A DNA stretch of 5,236 bases from Chloroflexota bacterium (GTDB lineage Bacteria > Chloroflexota > Limnocylindria > Limnocylindrales > CSP1-4): positions 1 through 5,236 of the forward strand of contig DAIDTV010000127.1 of the NCBI GenBank assembly GCA_027457005.1, given 5' to 3'. Shown one piece after another: positions 1-5,236 of the stretch. Made by a program: the position numbers and the translations under genes. Below the pieces are notes generated by a model that was not told where the DNA came from, did not search any database, and worked only from the letters and a program-made list of their open reading frames with translations. Positions within the stretch are counted from its first letter, which is position 1, and every line of letters starts with the position of its first letter.

Positions 1-227
1 CCCGTCGCCAGCGCCACCACCTCGAAGCGCTCCCGGAGGCCGGCCAGCCCCTCGACAGCCTGCCGGCCGATGGAGCAGGTGGAGACGAGGAGCGCCACCC
101 GGACCCGCGGTCGATCGGCCCCCGGGCGACCACGCGGCAGCCGGCCCGCCTGCTGACGATCGTCCGCCTGCAGCCGATCGTCCGCCTCGCCGGCCCGCGA
201 CGGACCGGCCGCGGCCCGCCGGATCAC
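1..227 (-). CDS. dxr: 1-deoxy-D-xylulose 5-phosphate reductoisomerase, N-terminal part (cut by window edge)
   Basis: DXR (IspC) converts DXP to 2-C-methyl-D-erythritol 4-phosphate with NADPH, the second step of the MEP isoprenoid pathway, in the cytoplasm. Only 75 codons are visible. Residues 44-76 follow the N-terminal beta strand, cofactor loop and helix of the family: VALLVSTCSIGRQAVEGL, then ERFEVVALATG, matching the usual pattern ending in F-x-V-V-A-L-x-x-G. The cofactor loop is unusual, VSTCSIG rather than GSTGSIG (V48 and C51 replace glycines). The GTG at 227 overlaps the cdsA stop as GTGA, like two other junctions in this operon, and a weak GGTGG lies 4 bases upstream. It gives a 43-residue Arg/Asp/Gln-rich extension ahead of the fold. 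A second in-frame GTG at 98 would give a standard-length N-terminus but has no clear Shine-Dalgarno. Gene position after cdsA is the classic one for dxr. The identity is fairly sure and the start is not. Confidence 0.82.
   Translation of the reverse strand, partial: MIRRAAAGPSRAGEADDRLQADDRQQAGRLPRGRPGADRPRVRVALLVSTCSIGRQAVEGLAGLRERFEVVALAT
150..185 (-). repeat. Two tandem 18-bp units in the dxr N-terminal extension
   Basis: Units at 150-167 and 168-185 agree at 16 of 18 positions. Eighteen bases keep the dxr frame, so they encode ADDRLQ followed by ADDRQQ (residues 15-26 if the GTG at 227 is used). If the later GTG at 98 is the true start, the repeat lies in the untranslated cdsA-dxr gap instead. 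It looks like a local slippage duplication. Confidence 0.7.
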
Positions 228-1078
228 CGGGCCACCAGCGCCAGATACCCCGCCAGCACCGGCGCCGCGAACAGGAACGAGTCGATCCGGTCCAGCATCC
301 CGCCGTGTCCCGGGATCAGGTGGCCCGAATCCTTGGCCCCGGCCGCGCGCTTCAGCATCGACTCCGCCAGGTCGCCGGCCTGCGCCGCGAGCCCGACCAG
401 CAGCCCGACCGGCACGCCCTCGAGCGGCGAACGGCCGAGCCCGCCCAGGATGAAGCCGCTCACGACGACCGCACCGGCCAGCCCCCCGAACAGTCCCGCG
501 TACGTCTTGGACGGCGAGATGTGCTGGAGGAATCGGCGCCGCCCGAACGCGCGCCCGAACGCGTAGGCGAACGAGTAGTACGACCAGACCCCCCCGATCA
601 GCACCAGCAGCCACCCCCGGTCGCCGTCGAGTCCCGCCAGCGCGGCGCCCGCCGGGATCGCCGGCGCGAATACCAGGAGCCGGGCCGCAAACCCCAGCAG
701 CCCGACGTACCCCGCGCCGAACGCGGTCGCGACCCACGCCCCGAGCCCGTCGCGCGGCTCCGGGAACGAGAAGGCCGCGGCACCCGCCAGCATGGAGCCG
801 AGCGCGAGCAGGCCCAGGCCGGGTCCGGCCACCGATCCGGACGGGCCGCCCGGCCAGTTCGCGGGTGCGCTCCCGGCGAGCACGAGCCCTGCCGCCAGCA
901 CGGTGCCGTACCGGGCGAGCCCCCGATACCCGGCCGCGCGCAGCAGGGCGAACGTCTCCCAGGCCGCGAGCGCCCCGACGGCCACCAGCAACGCGTCGAT
1001 CCAGGGGCGCCCCAGCAGGAAGACCGCGACGACGACCGGGACGAGGATCGCGGCGCTGGCGAGGCGCTGCCGCAGCAC
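224..1078 (-). CDS. cdsA: Phosphatidate cytidylyltransferase (CDP-diacylglycerol synthase)
   Basis: CdsA is an integral membrane enzyme that makes CDP-diacylglycerol from phosphatidic acid and CTP, the branch point for bacterial phospholipids. The 284-residue product is hydrophobic throughout, with the first membrane segment at about residues 8-22, and has the normal family length. The complete C-terminal signature is present at 240-266: S-M-L-K-R, K249-D250, then PGHGGMLDRID. The conserved SPSKT loop is at 188-192, followed by a glycine-rich segment. One oddity is the segment at 164-176, VWSYYSFAYAFGR: the family usually has Asp-Thr/Ser where Y168-S169 stand. The GTG start at 1078 lies 7 bases after the uppS stop, with GAGG 5 bases upstream. 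The 3' end overlaps dxr by 4 bases. Identity is secure from the signature. Whether the Y168 change affects activity cannot be told from the sequence. Confidence 0.95.
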   Translation of the reverse strand: MLRQRLASAAILVPVVVAVFLLGRPWIDALLVAVGALAAWETFALLRAAGYRGLARYGTVLAAGLVLAGSAPANWPGGPSGSVAGPGLGLLALGSMLAGAAAFSFPEPRDGLGAWVATAFGAGYVGLLGFAARLLVFAPAIPAGAALAGLDGDRGWLLVLIGGVWSYYSFAYAFGRAFGRRRFLQHISPSKTYAGLFGGLAGAVVVSGFILGGLGRSPLEGVPVGLLVGLAAQAGDLAESMLKRAAGAKDSGHLIPGHGGMLDRIDSFLFAAPVLAGYLALVAR

Positions 1079-1083
1079 GCGCG

Positions 1084-1087
1084 CCTC
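1084..1087 (-). promoter_or_regulatory. Ribosome binding site of cdsA
   Basis: GAGG on the minus strand, overlapping the uppS TGA stop and 5 bases before the GTG at 1078. It supports the GTG start and suggests that ribosomes finishing uppS re-initiate on cdsA. Confidence 0.55.
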
Positions 1088-1778
1088 AGCGCCCGAAACG
1101 CCGGGTCCGCCGGGCGTACTCGGCGAGCGCCTCGTCGAACGCGTCCGGGCCGAAGTCCGGCCAGGCCAGATCGGAGAAATACAGCTCCGCGTACGCCGCC
1201 TGCCAGATCAGGAAGTTGCTCAGGCGGGCCTCGCCGGCGGTCCGGATCAGCAGGTCGGGATCCGGCACCCCCGCCGTGTAGAGCCGTGCCTCGATCGCCG
1301 CCTCGTCGACCTGTTCCGGCGCCAGGCCGTCCTCGACGCAGCGACGGGCGGCGTCCGCGATCTCCGACCTCCCCGAGTAGTTGAAGGCCACGTTCAGCAG
1401 CAGCCGGTCGCCCTCGCGGGTCGCGTCGAGCCCGCCCAGGATGGATGCCCGCGTCTCCTCCGGCAGCTCGTCGAGGCGCCCGAGGAGCCGCACACGCACC
1501 CCCTGCGCGCGCAGCTCCGCCGTCTCGTCGCGGATCGCCGACTGGAGCAGCTCGAAGAGGGTCCGGACCTCCTCGGCGGAGCGGGCCCAGTTCTCACGGC
1601 TGAACGCGTAGAGCGAGAGGACGCCGACCCCGCGCTCCACCGCGCGGTGCAGCAGCGGACGGATGGCACGCACCCCCGCCGCGTGTCCCTCGGCCTCCGT
1701 GACGCCATGGGCGCGCGCCCAGCGACGGTTGCCGTCCATGATGATCGCCACGTGGCGAGGGACGTCCGTCGCCTCCAT
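1086..1778 (-). CDS. uppS: Isoprenyl transferase (undecaprenyl diphosphate synthase family)
   Basis: A cis-prenyltransferase that adds isopentenyl diphosphate units to farnesyl diphosphate to make the undecaprenyl carrier for peptidoglycan and other wall polymers. It is cytosolic or membrane-associated. All family blocks are present in the 230 residues: HVAIIMDGNRRW at 9-20 with catalytic Asp15, GHAAG at 31-35, YAFSRENWAR at 57-66, NYSGRSEI at 133-140, DLLIRTAGEARLSNFLIWQ at 175-193 and Glu198 in the AYAELYF block, which in E. coli UppS contributes to Mg2+ binding. The length is normal for the family. The ATG at 1778 directly follows the frr TAG with no base between, and an AGGAGGT lies 13 bases upstream inside frr, so coupling to frr is likely. 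Chain length of the product (C55 or shorter) cannot be read from the sequence; the uppS symbol reflects the usual role next to cdsA and dxr. Confidence 0.95.
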   Translation of the reverse strand: MEATDVPRHVAIIMDGNRRWARAHGVTEAEGHAAGVRAIRPLLHRAVERGVGVLSLYAFSRENWARSAEEVRTLFELLQSAIRDETAELRAQGVRVRLLGRLDELPEETRASILGGLDATREGDRLLLNVAFNYSGRSEIADAARRCVEDGLAPEQVDEAAIEARLYTAGVPDPDLLIRTAGEARLSNFLIWQAAYAELYFSDLAWPDFGPDAFDEALAEYARRTRRFGR

Positions 1779-2332
1779 CTAGACCGCCAGGACCTCCTGC
1801 TCCTTGGCCTTGCCGTTCCGGTCCACCTCATCGATGTACCGGTCGGTCAGCTTCTGGAGCTGTTCGTGCTCGCGGCGGCTCTCGTCGACGCTGATCTCGC
1901 CGTCGTGTTCCTCCCGCTTGAGTTCGTCGGCGGCCTCGCGCCGGAGGTTGCGGATCTCCACCCGCGCCTCCTCCATCCGCTTGTGGACCTGCTTCACCAG
2001 GTCGCGCCTGCGCTCCTCGGTGAGCTGCGGGATGTTCAGCCGGACCACGGACCCGTCGACGTTCGGGGTGAGCCCCAGGTCGCTCTTCTGGATCGCCTTC
2101 TCGATGGCGCCGAGCGCCGCGCGATCCCACGGCTGGATCACGATCGAGTGGGCCTCGGGAACGCTGATCCCCGCCAGCTGGTTCAGCGGCGTGGGCGTGC
2201 CGTAGTACTCCACCGTCAGGCGCTCGACCAGGGCGGTCGAGGCGCGACCGGTTCGGACGGCCTGGAAGTCGCGGACCATGACGTCGACCGCGCGGGCCAT
2301 CTTCGGCTCGGCGGTGGCCAGGGCCTGGCTGC

Positions 2333-2336
<4 letters not shown>
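1779..2336 (-). CDS. frr: Ribosome recycling factor
   Basis: RRF works with EF-G to split the post-termination ribosome into subunits after release of the peptide. The product is 185 residues, the standard length. Domain I, a three-helix bundle, is formed by about residues 1-30 and 105-185. Domain II is the beta-rich insert at about 31-104. Recognisable blocks are RTGRAS at 28-33, YYGTPTPLNQLA at 44-55, IQPWD at 67-71, IPQLTEERR at 102-110 and the basic RNLRREA at 129-135, which corresponds to the ribosome-contacting helix. The C-terminal helix is strongly charged. The ATG at 2336 overlaps the pyrH stop (ATGA) and is preceded at 8 bases by GGAGGT, which supports this start. The stop is TAG, immediately followed by the uppS ATG. 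No unusual feature was seen. Confidence 0.97.
1792..1798 (-). promoter_or_regulatory. Probable ribosome binding site of uppS, inside frr
   Basis: AGGAGGT on the minus strand within the last codons of frr, 13 bases before the uppS ATG. The match to the anti-Shine-Dalgarno is strong but the spacing is longer than the usual 5-9 bases, so re-initiation from frr probably contributes. Confidence 0.5.
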
Positions 2337-3102
<766 letters not shown>

Positions 3103-3106
<4 letters not shown>

Positions 3107-3711
3107 AGTTCTTCGCCCAGCTGGTACCGCGCGAACCTGCGCACCCGGATGTTCTCGCCGATCTTCGCGATCGCGTCGATCAGGAGCTGCCCAACGGTGA
3201 TGTCGGTGTCGCGGAACGGCTGCTCGGTCAGCACCACCTGCGTGTACCACTTCCTCAGCTGCCCGTCCACGATCTGGCCACGGATGTGCTCGGGCTTCTT
3301 CTGGAGGGCCTCGTCCGCCAGCAGCTCCGCGCGCTTCGCCTCGAGCACCTCGGCGGGGATCGACTCGACGGTGGCGTAGAGGGGAGCGAGCCCGGCGACC
3401 TGCATCGCGAGGTCCCGAACGAGCTTCTGGAACTCGTCGGTGCGCGCCACGAAGTCGGTCTCGCAATTGACCTCGATCAGCACGCCGACCCGCCCGCCGG
3501 GATGGATGTAGCTGGCGACCTGTCCCTCGCGCGCCTCCCGCCCGGCCTTCTTCTGCGCCGCGGCCAGGCCCCGCTCGCGCAGGATGGCGATGGCGCGGTC
3601 GAAGTCGCCGCCCGTCTCCTCGAGCGCGCGCTTGCAGTCCATGAACCCGGCGCCGGTCCGTTCGCGGAGGTCCTTGACGGTCTCGGCCTTGATCTGCACC
3701 TGCTCAGCCAT
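3103..3711 (-). CDS. tsf: Elongation factor Ts (short form)
   Basis: EF-Ts is the guanine nucleotide exchange factor that releases GDP from EF-Tu. The product has 202 residues, the short form of the family, compared with 283 in E. coli. The N-terminal UBA-like domain is at about 4-45, with VKDLRERTGAGFMDCKRAL. The core carries the EF-Tu contact motif TDFVAR at 85-90 within EVNCETDFVARTDEF. The C-terminal block KPEHIRGQIVDGQL and then EQPF, TVGQLL and GENIRVRRFARYQLGE closes the protein, so one of the two core repeats of the long form is reduced. The ATG at 3711 starts the protein just before the conserved helix. The only Shine-Dalgarno-like element, AGGGA at 3724-3728, sits 12 bases upstream, a little far. 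It follows rpsB by 33 bases, the universal partner order, and overlaps pyrH by 4 bases. Confidence 0.96.
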
Positions 3712-3732
3712 GCGTGTACGTGGTCCCTTCGT

Positions 3733-3745
3733 ATCGTCGAACGAT
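3733..3745 (-). other. Small hairpin at the rpsB stop codon
   Basis: A 5-bp perfect stem (ATCGT and ACGAT arms) around a 3-base loop lies at the start of the 33-bp rpsB-tsf gap and reaches into the rpsB stop codon. It has no run of T after it, so it is not a standard intrinsic terminator. A role in mRNA processing or tuning of tsf expression is possible but not shown; it could be chance. Confidence 0.3.
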
Positions 3746-4686
3746 CAGGCGTCGAGCGCGGGGGTCTCGGCTGCCGCCGGCTCCTCCTCGGCCACCACGG
3801 GCTCCTCCTCGGCCGCCGCGGCCGCGTGACGAGGCCTCGGCGCCGGGGCGGGGGCCGCACGGCCCGGCAGCAGCTCGTCCTCGTCCGGTTCGGGCTCGAA
3901 GGTCAGCGTGCCGCCGGCGGCCATGGCGCTCAGGAGCTCGTCGGATCCGGCCTCCTCCACCGGCACCGCCTGCACCTCCGGCTCGACCTCGGCGCGCGAC
4001 GCGCGGTCGTGCTGGCCGGCCACGGCCGCGTCGGCGACGAGGCCGCACAGGAGGCGGATCGCCCGGATCGCGTCGTCGTTGGCCGGGATGATGTAGTCGA
4101 GCTCGTCGGGGTCGACGTTGGTGTCGCCGGTGCCGATCACGGGGATCTCGAGCTTGCGCGCCTCGGTCACCGCGATGTGTTCGCGGTGGGGATCGACCAC
4201 GAAGACCGCGCCTGGCAGCCGCTTCATGCGGCGCATGCCCCCGAGCGTGCGCTGCAGCCGCGTCATCTGCTCGACGAGCTTCGCGGCCTCCTTCTTGGTC
4301 AGGCGGTCGAAGTCGCCGTTGGCCTGGCGGGCCTCCAGCTGGTCCAGGAGCGCGAGGCGCTTCCGGATCGTGACGAAGTTGGTGAGCATGCCGCCCAGCC
4401 AGCGCTGGTTGACGTAGGGCATGCCCGCGCGAGCGGCCTCCTCGGCGATCGGCTCCTGGGCCTGCTTCTTGGTGCCGACGAAGAGGATGCCTTCCCCGCG
4501 CGCGGCGGTCTGGTGGACGAAGTCCAGCGCCTCATCGAGCCGCTGGACCGTCTGCGCGAGATCGATGATGTGGATCCCGTTGCGCTCCGCGAAGATGTAC
4601 GGGCGCATCTTGGGGTTCCAGCGCCGGGTCTGGTGGCCGAAGTGAACCCCGGCCTCCAGGAGCTGGCGCATCGAGACGGCTGCCAT
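3745..4686 (-). CDS. rpsB: 30S ribosomal protein S2 with Ala/Glu/Pro-rich C-terminal tail
   Basis: S2 binds late to the 30S subunit near the 16S rRNA central and 3' domains and is needed to recruit S1 where S1 is present. The 313-residue product starts MRQLLEAGVHFGHQTRRWNPKM (residues 6-27), typical of S2, followed by YIFAERNGIHIIDLAQT, GTKKQAQ at 71-77, NQRWLGGMLTNF at 93-104 and PVIGTGDTNVDPDELDYIIPANDDAI at 182-207. The conserved fold ends near residue 225. The rest, about 88 residues, is acidic and Ala/Pro-rich, low in complexity, with a repeated AEEEP unit. E. coli S2 has 241 residues, so this is a long version; such tails are known in several high-G+C groups. The ATG at 4686 is chosen for its AGGAGG at 5 bases and because the conserved part begins there. 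The frame is open upstream to an ATG at 4794 that lacks a ribosome binding site. It is the first gene of the operon. Confidence 0.96.
   Translation of the reverse strand: MAAVSMRQLLEAGVHFGHQTRRWNPKMRPYIFAERNGIHIIDLAQTVQRLDEALDFVHQTAARGEGILFVGTKKQAQEPIAEEAARAGMPYVNQRWLGGMLTNFVTIRKRLALLDQLEARQANGDFDRLTKKEAAKLVEQMTRLQRTLGGMRRMKRLPGAVFVVDPHREHIAVTEARKLEIPVIGTGDTNVDPDELDYIIPANDDAIRAIRLLCGLVADAAVAGQHDRASRAEVEPEVQAVPVEEAGSDELLSAMAAGGTLTFEPEPDEDELLPGRAAPAPAPRPRHAAAAAEEEPVVAEEEPAAAETPALDA
3779..3814 (-). repeat. 15-bp direct repeat in the rpsB tail
   Basis: An identical 15-bp word occurs at 3779-3793 and 3800-3814, offset by 21 bases, so the frame is kept. It encodes the AEEEP unit twice (AEEEPVV, AEEEPAA) in the low-complexity tail of S2. 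It probably arose by slippage and has no sign of being a mobile or regulatory element. Confidence 0.65.
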
Positions 4687-4691
4687 GAATT

Positions 4692-4697
4692 CCTCCT
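4692..4697 (-). promoter_or_regulatory. Ribosome binding site of rpsB
   Basis: AGGAGG (followed by AA) on the minus strand, 5 bases before the ATG at 4686. This is the strongest ribosome binding site in the window and decides the rpsB start against the upstream in-frame ATG at 4794. Confidence 0.9.
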
Positions 4698-4809
4698 GCT
4701 GGGTTGCGACCTCCACGCGCCTTGGCCCGCGGATCGCCGGTGGAAGCGCCGGACGACACCGCCGCGGGGAACGGCGCGTGTGTGTGATGCCCATGCGGAC
4801 GCACGGACT

Positions 4810-4828
4810 CCGCCGGGGAGCCCGGCGG
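4810..4828 (-). other. Perfect 8-bp stem-loop at the 5' end of the rpsB leader
   Basis: CCGCCGGG and CCCGGCGG arms (minus strand) pair perfectly around a 3-base loop. On the minus strand it lies just downstream of the -10 element, so it would form at the extreme 5' end of the mRNA. It has no T-tract, which argues against a terminator. It may stabilise the transcript against 5' decay, or the palindromic DNA may be an operator. Confidence 0.55.
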
Positions 4829-4836
4829 CGTGGCGC

Positions 4837-4845
4837 AGTCTAGCA
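4837..4845 (-). promoter_or_regulatory. Likely extended -10 promoter of the rpsB operon
   Basis: The minus strand reads TGC then TAGACT: a TGn extension joined to a -10 hexamer matching TATAAT at 4 of 6 positions. It is the most A/T-containing spot in an otherwise G+C-rich gap. No convincing -35 hexamer was found 16-19 bases upstream, which fits an extended -10 promoter. Transcription would start at about 4829-4831. It is the only good candidate between the TfoX-like gene and rpsB. Confidence 0.55.
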
Positions 4846-4846
4846 C

Positions 4847-4859
4847 GCGCGCCTCGCGC
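4847..4859 (-). other. 5-bp G+C hairpin just upstream of the -10 element
   Basis: GCGCG and CGCGC arms around a 3-base loop occupy the spacer region of the proposed promoter. It could be part of a weak end signal for the TfoX-like gene, an operator, or chance in G+C-rich DNA. No T-tract follows. Confidence 0.25.
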
Positions 4860-4902
4860 AGCGCTCCGACATCGGGCCGCCGCCCACGCCGGCCTCGGCG
4901 GG

Positions 4903-5236
4903 CTAGTCGCGTGCGGTGCCTCCCGACTGCTGCCGATCCGCGGCATTCCGGTACGCGTCGTCAACGAGCGCGCCCCATCGCTCGGCTCCGCGCTCGTCCG
5001 GCCACGGGACGCTGAGCCACTCGCGCGTCGCGTGGCGGCCCGCCCGCACGGGAGTGCCGGCATGGGTCGCGACGAGGTGCGCGGCCTGGTCCGCCGGAAG
5101 CTTCACGACGAGCCGTCCGTCGCGTCCCACGAACGCGAAGAAGCGGTCGCCGTACCGGAGGCCGGTACTGCCGAACATCGGCGCGGCGCTGACGCCGGGC
5201 AGACCGAGGAGATGGCCGGCAACGGCGGTTCGACGC
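4903..5236 (-). CDS. TfoX N-terminal domain family protein, 5' end cut by window edge
   Basis: The last 110 codons of a small protein are visible. The frame is open to the right edge, and the residues before the first ATG (5178), LLGLPGVSAAP, belong to the domain, so that ATG is not the start. The core MFGSTGLRYGDRFFAFV, then RLVVKLPADQAAHLV, a Gly/Arg segment and REWLSVP, and a final helix with RWGALVDDAY, matches the single-domain TfoX-N-like family (the N-terminal domain of Sxy/TfoX, the competence regulator of gamma-proteobacteria). Stand-alone members are common in other phyla and their role is mostly unknown; no DNA-binding or competence function should be inferred. The tail after about the last 15 residues is polar. 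It ends in TAG 73 bases before the proposed operon transcription start, so it is probably a separate transcription unit on the same strand. Confidence 0.8.
   Translation of the reverse strand, partial: RRTAVAGHLLGLPGVSAAPMFGSTGLRYGDRFFAFVGRDGRLVVKLPADQAAHLVATHAGTPVRAGRHATREWLSVPWPDERGAERWGALVDDAYRNAADRQQSGGTARD

Larger units (their letters stand above)
4687..4830 (-). promoter_or_regulatory. 5' leader of the rpsB operon transcript
   Basis: If the extended -10 at 4837-4845 is used, transcription starts near 4830 and leaves about 144 bases of leader before rpsB. It begins with the hairpin at 4810-4828, then holds further G+C-rich complementary pieces (for example GCGCCG and CGGCGC arms about 20 bases apart around 4750-4780) and a short CA run. 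Autoregulatory S2-binding leaders are known upstream of rpsB in other bacteria; I cannot match this one to a known motif, so regulation is an inference from length, position and structure. Confidence 0.4.

Noticed and set aside
305..1384. Open frame of 359 codons on the plus strand
   Set aside because: Its product is almost entirely Arg, Pro, Gln and Gly, opposite cdsA and uppS, which have full family signatures.
4684..4794. Upstream in-frame ATG at 4794 giving S2 a 36-residue N-terminal extension
   Set aside because: There is no ribosome binding site before it, the added residues are Arg/Pro-rich and unlike S2, and a near-perfect AGGAGG marks the ATG at 4686. A separate leader peptide is also unlikely because the frame has no stop before rpsB.
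4883..4902. Imperfect G+C hairpin directly after the TfoX-like stop codon, as an intrinsic terminator
   Set aside because: The stem is interrupted by a bulge and no T-rich run follows on the minus strand; complementarity of this kind is expected by chance at this G+C content.
5176..5178. ATG at 5178 as the start of the TfoX-like gene
   Set aside because: It is inside the conserved MFG block; the frame stays open to the window edge and the residues upstream (GLPGVSAAP) fit the domain, so the gene is truncated by the window instead.

Overview
The window is a G+C-rich (roughly 70% by eye) bacterial chromosomal segment in which every supported gene lies on the minus strand. It is almost entirely one conserved housekeeping operon, read from right to left: rpsB (ribosomal protein S2), tsf (elongation factor Ts), pyrH (UMP kinase), frr (ribosome recycling factor), uppS (cis-prenyl diphosphate synthase), cdsA (CDP-diacylglycerol synthase) and the first 75 codons of dxr (DXP reductoisomerase), which runs off the left edge. 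To the right of the operon is the 3' part of a TfoX-N-like gene, cut by the right edge.

Layout on the minus strand: TfoX-like gene 5236-4903; a 216-bp non-coding stretch 4902-4687 with a likely extended -10 promoter, an 8-bp perfect hairpin at about the transcription start and a strong Shine-Dalgarno before rpsB; rpsB 4686-3745; a 33-bp gap; tsf 3711-3103; pyrH 3106-2333 and frr 2336-1779, each overlapping its upstream neighbour by 4 bases; uppS 1778-1086, starting on the base after the frr stop; a 7-bp gap; cdsA 1078-224; dxr 227 to beyond 1, again with a 4-base overlap. This tight packing suggests one transcript with translational coupling. No mobile element, CRISPR array, tRNA or rRNA was seen.

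The operon joins translation (S2, EF-Ts, RRF), pyrimidine nucleotide supply (UMP kinase) and envelope/isoprenoid synthesis: DXR feeds the MEP pathway, UppS makes the undecaprenyl carrier and CdsA makes the CDP-diacylglycerol precursor of phospholipids. The gene order, with uppS between frr and cdsA, the short EF-Ts (202 aa), the Ala/Glu/Pro tail on S2 and the high G+C content would fit a G+C-rich Chloroflexota (for example Limnocylindria-like) genome. That is a guess from gene order and composition, and other high-G+C phyla are possible.

No new system is visible. The points most worth a second look are at the left end: the DXR cofactor motif reads V-S-T-C-S-I-G instead of G-S-T-G-S-I-G, and CdsA has Tyr where a well conserved Asp is expected. 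Each of these three changes is one G-to-T step on the coding strand away from the expected codon. The hairpin-bearing rpsB leader and a small tandem repeat in the DXR N-terminal extension are also notable.
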